Positions 22,126 through 30,138 are shown, numbered from the stretch's first letter. The stretch: 33,083 nt of DNA from an uncultured Oscillospiraceae bacterium (GCA_934488695.1 CAKSSH010000014.1:1-33083), one strand, 5' to 3'. The notes: generated by a model not told the origin, from the letters alone. Program-made: numbers and translations.

Positions 22126-22602
22126 TTACTGCGGACGCCATCCCTTGCAAACATCGACCCAACACTCAAAGCCGGAAAAACGCTCCAGCTCGGGCAGGGT
22201 CAGCTCAATAGCGCTGTTGCTGCTGCCGCAAGCGGGAAAAACCGTTTGAAACCGGCGCAGCGATTCGTCCAGAAATACGCGCACCCCCGGATTTACGGCA
22301 AAGGGGCATACCCCGCCGACGGCGTGGCCGACGGTTTCCTCCACTTCTGCCACCGACAGCATATGAGGCTTTATGCCGAAACGGGTCTTAAAGGCGTGGT
22401 TGTCGATTTTGGCGTCCCCGGCGGCAACAATCAGCACACAGCCCTCCTGTCCCCACAGAGACAGGGTTTTGGCAATGCGTGCCGGCTCACAGCCCAGTGC
22501 GGCGGCAGCCAGCTCGACCGTTGCGCTGGAGGCATCAAGCTCTCGGATTCGGTCGGCTTGTCCCAACGTTTCAAAATAAGAGCGAACTTTTTGAATAGAC
22601 AT
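22126..22602 (-). CDS. YbaK/EbsC-family aminoacyl-tRNA deacylase
   Basis: A 158-residue single-domain protein of the YbaK/ProX family, which removes wrongly attached amino acids from tRNA (for example Cys- or Ala-tRNA(Pro)). Visible features: ATVELAAAALGCEPARIAKTL, KIDNHAFKTRFG with the conserved Lys, and the family signature HAVGGVCPFAV. AAGGGAG precedes the ATG at 22602. It has its own promoter and stands between two ABC-importer operons without obvious link to them. The exact tRNA substrate is not determined. Confidence 0.92.
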   Translation of the reverse strand: MSIQKVRSYFETLGQADRIRELDASSATVELAAAALGCEPARIAKTLSLWGQEGCVLIVAAGDAKIDNHAFKTRFGIKPHMLSVAEVEETVGHAVGGVCPFAVNPGVRVFLDESLRRFQTVFPACGSSNSAIELTLPELERFSGFECWVDVCKGWRPQ

Positions 22603-22625
22603 AGTGAAACTCCCTTATAGGCCGC

Positions 22626-22645
22626 ACGGTACAATTTTGTGCCGT
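22626..22645. promoter_or_regulatory. Imperfect 20-bp inverted repeat in the ybaK 5' UTR
   Basis: ACGGTACAATTTTGTGCCGT reads almost the same on both strands (16 of 20 positions symmetric) and lies ~25 bp downstream of the ybaK -10 box. It could be an operator or a small RNA hairpin before the ribosome binding site. Confidence 0.35.
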
Positions 22646-22669
22646 CCCGCTTTAAAAACATTTTCTATC

Positions 22670-22698
22670 AGTATACGTGATTTTGCAGAAAATGTCAA
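22670..22698 (-). promoter_or_regulatory. ybaK promoter
   Basis: Minus-strand -35 TTGACA (22693-22698), 17-bp spacer, -10 TATACT (22670-22675), a near-consensus sigma-A promoter that begins two bases after the terminator of the next operon. Confidence 0.8.
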
Positions 22699-22700
22699 TG

Positions 22701-22737
22701 AAAAACGGCCGTCCCGATTCCTCGGAGCGGCCGTTTT
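22701..22737 (-). terminator. Terminator of the second TauT-type importer operon
   Basis: AAAACGGCCG and CGGCCGTTTT arms flank a 16-base inner region that can partly pair; a T-run follows on the minus strand. It ends 13 bp after the binding-protein stop. Confidence 0.82.
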
Positions 22738-22749
22738 TGACAAAAAGTC

Positions 22750-23757
22750 TTACCGGGCAGCTTTTTTGGCAAAGGAGTTATCTACAAGCTCGGCAAACGG
22801 AGCGCGGTTTTTAAGCTCCCCGGCCGACGAGATGACGTCTTGCAGCCGTTCAAAGGATGTTTTTTCCATGACCGGCGTTTTGCAAAACGCATCGATGGAA
22901 AGATAGCTTTGTACGGCGCTTGTCAACAGGGACAGGTCGGTATCCGGAAAATCGGGCGCAATCAACCGGGCAATTTCAGCTGCCGAATGCTCGGCGCACC
23001 ATTTCTGACCGCGCGCAATGGCGTTTGCAAAGCCTTGAATAACCTTAGGATTCTGCTTTATATAATTTCGAGAGGCAAAGTATGCCGTGTACGGAATCTC
23101 GCCGGAGGCCTGCCCGATGGATGCAACAATATATCCCTTGCCTTCTGCCTGCAGCATGGAAGCCGTCGGCTCAAAGGCGGTGACATAGTCTCCGGTACCG
23201 GCAACAAAAGCACCGGTCATCATGGCATACTGCACGCTGTTGTCTAAAAGCAAATCCTTTTGAGGATCCAGCCCGTTTTGGCGCAGGAGATACTCAAAGG
23301 TCATGTAGGGAACGCCGCCCTTGCGGCCCGGCAGAATATGCGCGCCGCGCAGGTCGCTCCATTGAAAGTTGTCATTCTTTTTTCGGGACAACAGGAAGGA
23401 GCCGTCGCGCCGGGTCATTTGCGCAAAAACCTTCAAATAATTATCACGTCCTTCATTATAAACATAGATGGTCGCCTCGGGGCCGGCAAAACCAATATCG
23501 ACCTGTCCGGACAGAACGGCAGCTGCAACGGCGTCTGCTCCCTGTCCGGTGCTCAGTTCAATTTCGAGACCTTCCTCCGTGAAGTATCCCAGCTGCAGTG
23601 CGGCGTACTGCGGCGCATAAAACACCGAGTGGGTCACCTCGCTCAAGGTTACCCGAACCGTTTCGCCGGCTTTTTTAACGCAGCTGCACAGGCACAGCAT
23701 TGTGAGACACGGCACCAGCATCAGGGCGAGAACATACCGGATTCGTTTTGAGGACAT
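22750..23757 (-). CDS. ABC transporter substrate-binding lipoprotein, NMT1/SsuA type
   Basis: Binding protein of the second importer, 335 residues. AAAGGAG precedes the ATG at 23757. Lipoprotein signal: MSSKRIRYVLAL, hydrophobic core, then cysteines in LCLCSCVKK. The family opening HSVFYAPQYAALQLGYFTEEGLEIEL-type block is present (HSVFYAPQYAALQLGYF), followed by GQVDIGFAGPEATIYVY and GRKGGVPYMTFEYLL. This is the NMT1/THI5-like fold shared by sulfonate, taurine, nitrate and pyrimidine (thiamine-precursor) binders. No riboswitch that would name the ligand was found. It is the last gene of its operon. Confidence 0.9.
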   Translation of the reverse strand: MSSKRIRYVLALMLVPCLTMLCLCSCVKKAGETVRVTLSEVTHSVFYAPQYAALQLGYFTEEGLEIELSTGQGADAVAAAVLSGQVDIGFAGPEATIYVYNEGRDNYLKVFAQMTRRDGSFLLSRKKNDNFQWSDLRGAHILPGRKGGVPYMTFEYLLRQNGLDPQKDLLLDNSVQYAMMTGAFVAGTGDYVTAFEPTASMLQAEGKGYIVASIGQASGEIPYTAYFASRNYIKQNPKVIQGFANAIARGQKWCAEHSAAEIARLIAPDFPDTDLSLLTSAVQSYLSIDAFCKTPVMEKTSFERLQDVISSAGELKNRAPFAELVDNSFAKKAAR

Positions 23758-23816
23758 AAAGACTCTCCTTTACAAATGGTTTTATATATCAAATGCAAAA
23801 AACGGGCATTTGGTGA

Positions 23817-24632
23817 TTACCGATGATGAATCCATTTCAGCGCCAGCTTTTGCAGCAGGGAAATCAGTTCGTAAAGGACAGCCGCCGCGGCAGCCAGAAT
23901 CAGTACGCTTGCCATAACCAGGTCCATTTGAAACACCTGGCCGCCGTAAACGATAAGGTATCCGAGTCCCGCTTTGGACACCAGGAATTCGCCGGCTATG
24001 ACGCCGACCAGAGACAGGCCGATGTTGATTTTCAGAGAGTTGAACAGGGTGTCAATATTATAAGGTAAAACAATTTTACAAAAAATCTGAAATCGGTTTG
24101 CGCCGAAGGTTTTAAGCATGCGGATAAGCTCCGGGTCGGTGCTGTTAAAGCCGCTCAGCATTTCCAGCACCGTGACAATTGTGGAAATGGCCAGCGCCAT
24201 AAAAATAATGGCGCGCGTTCCCGCGCCTGCCCAAATGATAATGACCGGGCCAAGCGCGATTTTGGGCAAACTGTTGAGCACCACAAGGTAAGGCTCGCTG
24301 ACTCGGGAGAAAAAGGGAGACCACCATAGAAAAACGGCCAACAGACAGCCGACTGCAACGCCGAGCAGAAAGCCGCTGACGGTTTCAAGCAGGGTGGTTT
24401 TGATGTGCAGCGGAAGCTGATTTTCGGTAAAATGAAAAAGAACGCGCAGAATACGAGAGGGCTGACTGAGGACAAAGCTGTCCAGCAGACCGAAGCGCCC
24501 GCCCAGCTCCCAAAAGGCGATAAAAGCGGCCAAAATAAAAATACGGCACAGGATCACGGCGGTTTTGCGCCGTCGCCGCGTTGAAAGGTATTTTTTTCGT
24601 TCCGTGGATAATTCATTCGGATACATGGACAT
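23817..24632 (-). CDS. ABC transporter permease, TauC/SsuC type
   Basis: Membrane subunit of the second importer, ~271 residues with six helices. Its ATPase-contact loop is ELIRMLKTFGANRFQIF, and SLVGVIAGEFLVSKAGLGYLI is the typical C-terminal family block. The ATG at 24632 follows GGAAAGAG by about five bases; a TTG one codon earlier and an ATG two codons later are alternatives. It overlaps the ATPase gene by 20 bases. The basic N-terminus (KYLSTRRRRK) precedes the first helix. Confidence 0.9.
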   Translation of the reverse strand: MSMYPNELSTERKKYLSTRRRRKTAVILCRIFILAAFIAFWELGGRFGLLDSFVLSQPSRILRVLFHFTENQLPLHIKTTLLETVSGFLLGVAVGCLLAVFLWWSPFFSRVSEPYLVVLNSLPKIALGPVIIIWAGAGTRAIIFMALAISTIVTVLEMLSGFNSTDPELIRMLKTFGANRFQIFCKIVLPYNIDTLFNSLKINIGLSLVGVIAGEFLVSKAGLGYLIVYGGQVFQMDLVMASVLILAAAAAVLYELISLLQKLALKWIHHR

Positions 24633-25386
24633 CAAGCTCTTTCCAGATTTGGTTAAAATACTCCCCGAAGCGCGGATGATCCCGACAAATCAGCGGGCTG
24701 CGCTCGGGCAGATCAAATTCGGTATTGCATATTTTTTTGATAACGGCAGGCCGTCGGGACAGAATAATTACCCGATCGCTCATGCTGATACTTTCCGGGA
24801 TGTCATGGGTTACAATCAACGCCGTTTGTTTTTCTTTTTTCAGGATTCGGTAAACGTCGTCGGTGACGGTCAGACGGGTCTGATAATCCAGCGCCGAAAA
24901 AGCTTCGTCCAGCAAAATCAGCTTTGGCCGGACGGCCAGCGTCCGTATCAGTGCTGCTCGTTGCCGCATCCCGCCGGACAGCTGCGCCGGGTATTTTTCC
25001 CGAAAATCCCAAAGGCCGTAGGCGTGCAGCAGCTCATCGGCATAATCGCGGCTTTCCGGCGTCAGCATATGCCGGATTTCCAGACCGATCAGCACGTTTT
25101 TGCGAATAGAACGCCAGTCGAGCAGATTGTCTTTTTGCAGCATGTAGGCAATGTCGCGGCAGGCGCCGCCTACCGGCTGCCCCAGCAGTCGGATACTGCC
25201 GTCCGAAAAAGGGGTAATGCCGGCAATCGCAGACAGCAGACTGGATTTTCCGCACCCGGACGGACCGATAATGCTGATAAATTCGCCACGGCGCACCTGG
25301 AAGGTCGCGTTTCGGACAGCCTCCACTTCGCCGTTTTCGGCTTGGTAGCATATTTTGAGATTCCGAACCTCCAGTATGTTTTCCAT
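24613..25386 (-). CDS. ABC transporter ATP-binding protein, TauB/SsuB type
   Basis: ATPase of the second importer, 257 residues, full length for the family. ATG 25386 (MENILEVRNLKICY) follows AAGGAG; a start nine codons earlier is less likely. Walker A GPSGCGKSS, Q-loop YMLQKDNLLDWRSIRKNV (the DNLLDWR form is common in this family), signature LSGGMRQRAALIRTLA, Walker B LILLDEAFSALD, switch VTHDIPESI. First gene of ATPase - permease - binding protein, the reverse of the neighbouring importer's order. Confidence 0.93.
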   Translation of the reverse strand: MENILEVRNLKICYQAENGEVEAVRNATFQVRRGEFISIIGPSGCGKSSLLSAIAGITPFSDGSIRLLGQPVGGACRDIAYMLQKDNLLDWRSIRKNVLIGLEIRHMLTPESRDYADELLHAYGLWDFREKYPAQLSGGMRQRAALIRTLAVRPKLILLDEAFSALDYQTRLTVTDDVYRILKKEKQTALIVTHDIPESISMSDRVIILSRRPAVIKKICNTEFDLPERSPLICRDHPRFGEYFNQIWKELDVHVSE

Positions 25387-25545
25387 ATTCAAAAACGCTC
25401 CTTCGGATACCAAGTCATTTTGAAAAAACGGCCGAAAAACCGCCGCTCAATACAATGTATGAAAACAGACCGTTTTCAGTGCACACAGGCGTTTTGATCT
25501 GTGTGACAAGACGGAATATTTTTGGCAAAAATGCAAGAAATCACC
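25387..25545. other. Divergent intergenic region upstream of the second importer and rny
   Basis: About 160 bp between the ATPase gene and the rny promoter. It holds an inverted repeat TGAAAAC-agacc-GTTTTCA (25460-25478) and CACA-rich short repeats near 25480-25505. I see no convincing minus-strand promoter for the importer and no recognisable riboswitch here. The inverted repeat is a possible operator. Confidence 0.4.
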
Positions 25546-25574
25546 TTGACACAATAGAAGAAATGTTATAAAAT
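25546..25574 (+). promoter_or_regulatory. rny promoter
   Basis: -35 TTGACA (25546-25551), 17-bp spacer, -10 TAAAAT (25569-25574), followed by a ~70-nt AT-rich 5' UTR. Confidence 0.8.
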
Positions 25575-25652
25575 ATTCCTATACTGTATTTTGTGTTTTT
25601 GGATTTTTCAATTTACAGATAACAGAAAATAAAAGGGAGGTTATCCAATTTT

Positions 25653-27209
25653 ATGACACAGCAACAGATTATTCTGCTCTGTGTGATCGTCGCCGCAATC
25701 GGCGCAGCCGTTGCCGCATTTTTTGTCGGCGTTTCTTATAGACGCAAGACTGCCGAGCGCAAGATCGGTTCCGCCGAACAGGAAGCCGATAGAATAAAAA
25801 AAGACGCGGCAGCCGAAGCACAGAGAGCCAAAAAAGAAGCTTTGATTGAAGCAAAGGATGAAATGCACCGCCTGCGCACCGAGCAGGAGCGGGAGCTGAA
25901 AGACCGGCGCAACGAGGTCACTCATCAGGAACGAAGAATTCAGCAAAAAGAAGAAAATCTCGATAAAAAAAGCGAGAACCTTGAAAAGAAAGAAGAACAG
26001 CTGCAAGGCCGTATCCGCATGGTGGAAGAAAAACTGGCCGAGGCTGAAACGATAAAGAAAAGCCAGCTTGAAATGTTGGAACGCATTTCCGGGCTTTCAA
26101 CGGAGCAGGCCCGTGAAATGCTTCTGCGCAGCCTCGATGAGTCGCTGGAGCATGACAAGGCGGTTCGCATCACGCAGTTTCAGCAGCAGATTAAAGACGA
26201 TTCCGAGCAGATTGCGCGCGATTTGATTTCCAGTGCTATTACCCGTTGCGCCGCCGACCATGTTTCGGAGGCGACCGTTTCGGTGGTACCGTTGCCCGGA
26301 GATGAGATGAAGGGCCGGATTATCGGTCGCGAGGGCCGCAATATCCGGACATTGGAGACCTTGACCGGTGTAGACTTGATTATTGACGATACCCCCGAGG
26401 CGATTACGTTGTCTTCTTTTGACCCCATTCGCCGTGAGGTTGCCCGTATTTCGCTGGAAAAGCTGATTTCGGACGGGCGGATTCATCCGGCGCGTATTGA
26501 GGAAATGGTGGAAAAGGCCAAGCGAGAGGTTGAAAACAAGATTCGTCAAGAGGGCGAGCGCGCCGTGATGGAAATCGGAGTGCACGGCATCAATCCGGAG
26601 CTTGTTAAGCTGCTGGGTCGGTTGCGTTATCGCACCAGCTATGGTCAGAACGTGCTGGATCATTCCATTGAGGTGGCTCATTTGGCCGGCGTGATGGCTT
26701 GCGAGATCGGCATTGACCCGACGGTGGCCAAGCGTGCAGGTCTGCTGCACGATATCGGTAAGGCGCTCAGCCGCGAGATCGAGGGGTCCCACGTCGCCAT
26801 TGGTGTGGATATTGCTAAAAAATATAAGGAAAGCCCCGAAATTATTCATGCCATTGAAGCGCACCACGGAGATGTTGAAACCAAGACGATAGTGGCTTGT
26901 CTGGTTCAGGCGGCGGACGCTATCTCGGCAGCTCGTCCCGGTGCACGGCGTGAAAATCTTGAAAATTATATTAAACGTCTTGAAAAGCTGGAGGAGATTG
27001 CCAACAGCAAGAAGGGCGTGGAAAAATCCTATGCTATTTCGGCCGGTCGTGAAATTCGTATTATGGTGAAGCCCGAAGCGGTATCGGACGATCAAATGGT
27101 GCTCATTGCCAAAGAGATTGTGGATCAGATCGAAAAGGAAATGGAATATCCCGGCCAAATCAAGGTTCATGTTGTGCGGGAAAGCCGCACGATCGCTTAC
27201 GCAAAATAA
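25653..27209 (+). CDS. rny: Ribonuclease Y
   Basis: Membrane-anchored endoribonuclease that starts mRNA decay in Firmicutes, 518 residues. Domains in order: N-terminal membrane helix (~6-25), long charged coiled coil rich in Glu/Lys/Arg (~30-155), KH RNA-binding domain with GRIIGREGRNIRTLE, and HD domain with LLHDIGKALSREIEGSH (His366, Asp367) and EAHHGDVE. AAAAGGGAGG precedes the ATG. Immediately followed by ymdB, the conserved partner gene. RicT, also encoded in this window, belongs to a complex that works with this enzyme in Bacillus. Confidence 0.98.
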   Translation: MTQQQIILLCVIVAAIGAAVAAFFVGVSYRRKTAERKIGSAEQEADRIKKDAAAEAQRAKKEALIEAKDEMHRLRTEQERELKDRRNEVTHQERRIQQKEENLDKKSENLEKKEEQLQGRIRMVEEKLAEAETIKKSQLEMLERISGLSTEQAREMLLRSLDESLEHDKAVRITQFQQQIKDDSEQIARDLISSAITRCAADHVSEATVSVVPLPGDEMKGRIIGREGRNIRTLETLTGVDLIIDDTPEAITLSSFDPIRREVARISLEKLISDGRIHPARIEEMVEKAKREVENKIRQEGERAVMEIGVHGINPELVKLLGRLRYRTSYGQNVLDHSIEVAHLAGVMACEIGIDPTVAKRAGLLHDIGKALSREIEGSHVAIGVDIAKKYKESPEIIHAIEAHHGDVETKTIVACLVQAADAISAARPGARRENLENYIKRLEKLEEIANSKKGVEKSYAISAGREIRIMVKPEAVSDDQMVLIAKEIVDQIEKEMEYPGQIKVHVVRESRTIAYAK

Positions 27210-27219
27210 GGCTGTTGAT

Positions 27220-27264
27220 GGATTTACTGCCGCCGTTTCGGCGGCGGTAAATCCGTTTGTTTTT
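27220..27264 (+). terminator. Hairpin with T-rich tail between rny and ymdB
   Basis: GGATTTACTGCCGCCG (27220-27235) pairs with CGGCGGCGGTAAATCC (27239-27254): 16 positions, one G-U, loop TTT. GTTTGTTTTT follows. It looks like an intrinsic terminator or attenuator. No promoter is visible after it, so partial read-through to ymdB is likely; alternatively it is a processing or stability element. Confidence 0.7.
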
Positions 27265-27278
27265 AGAAAGGACTGCTT

Positions 27279-28067
27279 ATGAAGGTTTTGTTTGTCGGAG
27301 ACGTGGTATCGGATGCCGGGCGCCATTTTTTGAGAAAAGCACTGCCCGAGCTGAAAGCGCAATACCGCCCCGAGCTGACGATTGTGAACGGAGAAAACGC
27401 TGCTTGCGGCAACGGGATTTTGCCGGCTTCGGCCGAGGAGATTTTTGTCAGCGGCGCCGATGTTATTACCGGCGGAAATCACACCTTTCGTCGCCATGAA
27501 TTTTCGGCCTATCTGGAGGAACACCCGTTTGCGCTGCGTCCCTTGAATTTGCTGAATCGGGACGCTCCCGGAAGCGGCTTTGTGATTTATGATATCGGCC
27601 GTATCCGCGCGGCGGTGGTAAGTCTCATCGGCAATGCTTATATGGAGGGTTATGCCAATGCCTTTTACGCCATTGACGAGCTTTTGCCGACATTGGATTG
27701 CAAAATCATCATTGTAGATTTTCATGCGGAGGCTACCGGGGAAAAAGCTGCCATGGCGCATTATTTGGACGGGCGCGTTTCGGCTCTGGTCGGCACCCAT
27801 ACGCATGTGCAAACAGCGGACGCCTGTATTTTTCCGAAGGGATTGGGCTTTTTGAGCGATGTCGGTATGACCGGGCCGGCACATTCGGTGCTGGGGGTGG
27901 ACCCGTCCCGTGCAATCGAACGGATGAAAAGCAGCACGCCGGTTCGCTTTGAAACAGCGACCGGGCCATGTAGGCTGGATGCGGTGTTGTTAACGCTGGA
28001 CGAAAAAAGCGGCCGCACTACCGAGATTTTGCCGATAAGCATAAAGGATGTTGCAGAAAACAGGTAA
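27279..28067 (+). CDS. ymdB: YmdB-family metallophosphoesterase (TIGR00282)
   Basis: Binuclear-metal phosphodiesterase of 262 residues; the Bacillus enzyme hydrolyses cyclic nucleotides such as 2',3'-cAMP and influences the choice between motility, biofilm and sporulation. Metal-ligand motifs in order: LFVGDVVSDAGR, VNGENAA, ITGGNHTF, DFHAEATGEK, VGTHTHVQTAD. AGAAAGGA precedes the ATG. It follows rny by 69 bp with a terminator-like hairpin between. Confidence 0.95.
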   Translation: MKVLFVGDVVSDAGRHFLRKALPELKAQYRPELTIVNGENAACGNGILPASAEEIFVSGADVITGGNHTFRRHEFSAYLEEHPFALRPLNLLNRDAPGSGFVIYDIGRIRAAVVSLIGNAYMEGYANAFYAIDELLPTLDCKIIIVDFHAEATGEKAAMAHYLDGRVSALVGTHTHVQTADACIFPKGLGFLSDVGMTGPAHSVLGVDPSRAIERMKSSTPVRFETATGPCRLDAVLLTLDEKSGRTTEILPISIKDVAENR

Positions 28068-28083
28068 ATATGTTGCATTTTTG

Positions 28084-28113
28084 TTGACAGAAAAAGACGT
28101 ACAGTGGTACAAT
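28084..28113 (+). promoter_or_regulatory. yicC promoter, nested in a terminator
   Basis: -35 TTGACA (28084-28089), 18-bp spacer, -10 TACAAT (28108-28113). The spacer's last 11 bases form the left arm of a terminator stem and the -10 box is the first part of its loop. The expected start near 28120 lies in the loop, so RNA from this promoter keeps only the right arm. Confidence 0.75.
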
Positions 28114-28139
28114 AAAAGAAAACCGCTGTACGTTTTTTT
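28097..28139 (+). terminator. Terminator of rny - ymdB overlapping the yicC promoter
   Basis: ACGTACAGTGG (28097-28107) pairs with CCGCTGTACGT (28123-28133): 11 positions, one T-G, loop of 15 bases. TTTTTTT (28133-28139) follows. It would stop transcription coming from ymdB but not transcription starting inside its loop. Confidence 0.78.
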
Positions 28140-28162
28140 GCACCAGAAAAGAGGGAGTGCAG

Positions 28163-29041
28163 ATGATTCGAAGCATGACCGGGTACGGAAAATGCACCGA
28201 GACCCGAAATGGCCGTGAAATCACGGTTGAATTGAAGTCCGTGAACCACCGATTTTTTGAATATTCCGCCCGCATTCCGCGAGCATACGGTTTTTTGGAG
28301 GAGCGGCTGAAAAAGCTGTTGCAGCAAAAAATTGCCCGAGGAAAGGTAGAGGTTGGGGTTACAATTGTCAACGTCGAAAGTAAAGACGCCGAAATCACGG
28401 TCAACGAGCCGTTGGCACGAGGCTATATCGAGGCGCTGCGGACGCTGTCTCAGCCGTTGAATCTGACGGATGACCTGCGGCTTTCCACGCTTTGCCGTTT
28501 TTCCGATGTGTTTACAGTTACCAGGACCGAAACGGACGAGGAAGCCCTTTGGGCAGATGTTTCCGTCGTTGCCGGCGGTGCGCTGGAGGCTTTCCTTTGT
28601 ATGCGGCAGCGGGAGGGCGAGAGCCTGAAGGCTGATGTGCTGGAACGCTGTACGGCTGTTGAGCGGCTGGTTGAGCAAATCGAAGAACGCTCTCCGCAAC
28701 GTGTTGCGGAATACCGGGAGCGGCTGCGGCGCAAGCTTGAAGAGGTGCTTGCGTCGTCCGCAATAGATGAAGCACGTATTTTGACCGAGGCGGCCATTTT
28801 TGCCGATAAAACGGCGGTAGATGAAGAAACGTCTCGTTTGCATAGCCACATTGCTCAGCTGCATGAAATCTTAGCGTTGTCCGAACCGGTCGGAAAAAAA
28901 TTGGACTTTTTGGTGCAGGAGTTTAACCGTGAGGCAAACACCATCGGCTCCAAATGTCAGGACACCGAGGGAGTCCGCTGTGTGGTTGCGCTGAAATCGG
29001 AAATTGAAAAAATTCGGGAGCAGATTCAGAATATCGAATAA
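28163..29041 (+). CDS. YicC/YloC-family endoribonuclease
   Basis: A 292-residue protein of the YicC family, reported as an endoribonuclease in several bacteria. N-terminal signature MIRSMTGYGKCT, then ITVELKSVNHRFFEYSARIPR and, near the end, KKLDFLVQEFNREANTIGSKC, which are the strongest family blocks. ATG 28163 is six bases after GAGGGA; a GTG two codons earlier overlaps that site. It starts the conserved group yicC - remA - gmk - rpoZ - priA - def - fmt. Confidence 0.95.
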   Translation: MIRSMTGYGKCTETRNGREITVELKSVNHRFFEYSARIPRAYGFLEERLKKLLQQKIARGKVEVGVTIVNVESKDAEITVNEPLARGYIEALRTLSQPLNLTDDLRLSTLCRFSDVFTVTRTETDEEALWADVSVVAGGALEAFLCMRQREGESLKADVLERCTAVERLVEQIEERSPQRVAEYRERLRRKLEEVLASSAIDEARILTEAAIFADKTAVDEETSRLHSHIAQLHEILALSEPVGKKLDFLVQEFNREANTIGSKCQDTEGVRCVVALKSEIEKIREQIQNIE

Positions 29042-29052
29042 GAGGGATTATT

Positions 29053-29319
29053 ATGAAACTAATCAATATCGGCTTCGGCAATATGGTTTCTGCAAATCGG
29101 TTGATTGCAATCGTCAGCCCGGAATCGGCGCCGATCAAACGCATAATTCAGGAGGCACGCGAACGTGCCACGCTGATTGACGCGACTTATGGCCGTCGTA
29201 CTCGGGCGGTTATTATTACCGACAGCGACCATGTGATTCTGTCTGCGGTCCAGCCTGAGACGATCGGCAATCGGTTTGGCAATAAAGAGGACGAAGACGA
29301 GGAGTCCGAGGATGAGTAA
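29053..29319 (+). CDS. remA: RemA-type extracellular matrix regulator (DUF370)
   Basis: Small DNA-binding protein, 88 residues; in Bacillus RemA activates matrix and osmoprotection genes. Family sequence: MKLINIGFGNMVSANRLIAI, then SPESAPIKRIIQEAR and LIDATYGRRTRAVIITDSDHVILSA. The C-terminus has an acidic tail NKEDEDEESEDE that is longer than in Bacillus. It sits between yicC and gmk as in Bacillus, and its end overlaps gmk by eight bases. Confidence 0.95.
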   Translation: MKLINIGFGNMVSANRLIAIVSPESAPIKRIIQEARERATLIDATYGRRTRAVIITDSDHVILSAVQPETIGNRFGNKEDEDEESEDE

Positions 29320-29881
29320 AGGAAAAATATTGATTTTGTCCGGCCCCTCCGGCGTCGGCAAGGGAACGGTTGTCCAACGTATGCTGGAAATGGCTCCGAA
29401 TCTGACGCTTTCGGTTTCGGCTACGACCCGGGCTCCGCGTCAGGGAGAAAAAAACGGGGTGCATTATTTCTATATCGACCGGACGGAATTTGAGCGGAAA
29501 ATTGCCAACGGGGAGCTTTTAGAATATAATCGCTACGGGCAAAATTATTACGGAACGCTTAAAAGTTTTGTTGACGAAAAAAGGGCCGAGGGCAAAAACG
29601 TGCTGCTGGAGATTGATATCAACGGCGGTCGCCAGGTAAAACAAAAATGCCCCGATGCCATTACGGTGTTTCTGACGGCGCCGTCGGCCGATGAAATTGA
29701 ACGTCGTCTGCGGGAACGCGGCACCGAGAGCGAGGAGCAGATTCGGCAGCGGTTGGAAATTGCGCGCTGTGAGATGTCTCGTGCGTCTGAATGTGATTAT
29801 GTGGTCTGCAATGATAACGTAGAGTACGCAGCCGAACGGATTTTGGCAATTCTGGCTGAAAAGCCTGTTAATGAGCTTTAA
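29312..29881 (+). CDS. gmk: Guanylate kinase
   Basis: Phosphorylates GMP to GDP with ATP, 189 residues from ATG 29312 (MSKGKILILSGPSG). P-loop GPSGVGKGT (11-19), GMP-binding SATTRAPRQGEKNGVHY, NGELLEYNRYGQNYYGT and LLEIDINGGRQVKQK are standard. GAGGAG within the end of remA provides the ribosome binding site; the frame can be extended upstream but only through remA. In (p)ppGpp-regulated Firmicutes this enzyme is a known target of the alarmone. Confidence 0.97.
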   Translation: MSKGKILILSGPSGVGKGTVVQRMLEMAPNLTLSVSATTRAPRQGEKNGVHYFYIDRTEFERKIANGELLEYNRYGQNYYGTLKSFVDEKRAEGKNVLLEIDINGGRQVKQKCPDAITVFLTAPSADEIERRLRERGTESEEQIRQRLEIARCEMSRASECDYVVCNDNVEYAAERILAILAEKPVNEL

Positions 29882-29896
29882 GAAAGGGAGAAAAAA

Positions 29897-30103
29897 ATGT
29901 TAAGACCTGCTATGAATGATATTTTAAAAGAAGGGCAAAGCTATTATTCGTTTGTCATTGCCGTCGCAAAGCGAGCACGGGATATCGCCGAGGACGCGAT
30001 GGAGCACGGTGAAATGCTGGATGATAAGCCGGTGGATATCGCGGTTAATGAATTTGCAAACGGCGAGTATACCTTTATCGAGACACCTGAAAGCCGGGGC
30101 TGA
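29897..30103 (+). CDS. rpoZ: RNA polymerase omega subunit
   Basis: Small RNA polymerase subunit that helps assembly of beta', 68 residues. Start MLRPAMNDILKEGQSYYSFV and KRARDIAEDA match the family; PVDIAVNEFANGEYTFIE is the conserved C-terminal part. AAGAAAGGGAG precedes the ATG. Position between gmk and priA is the conserved one. Confidence 0.93.
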   Translation: MLRPAMNDILKEGQSYYSFVIAVAKRARDIAEDAMEHGEMLDDKPVDIAVNEFANGEYTFIETPESRG

Positions 30104-30138
30104 GCCGATAACGATTTTCAGAAGGGAGGCGATGTTTT

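Noticed and set aside
25387..25545. TPP or other vitamin riboswitch upstream of the second importer
   Set aside because: No conserved aptamer segments (such as CUGAGA for TPP) are present on the minus strand.
26097..27884. 595-residue open frame on the minus strand
   Set aside because: It is antisense to rny and ymdB, has no recognisable domain, and is a by-product of codon bias in those real genes.
27761..28864. 367-residue open frame on the minus strand
   Set aside because: Antisense to the end of ymdB, the terminator region and yicC; composition is that of a shadow frame.
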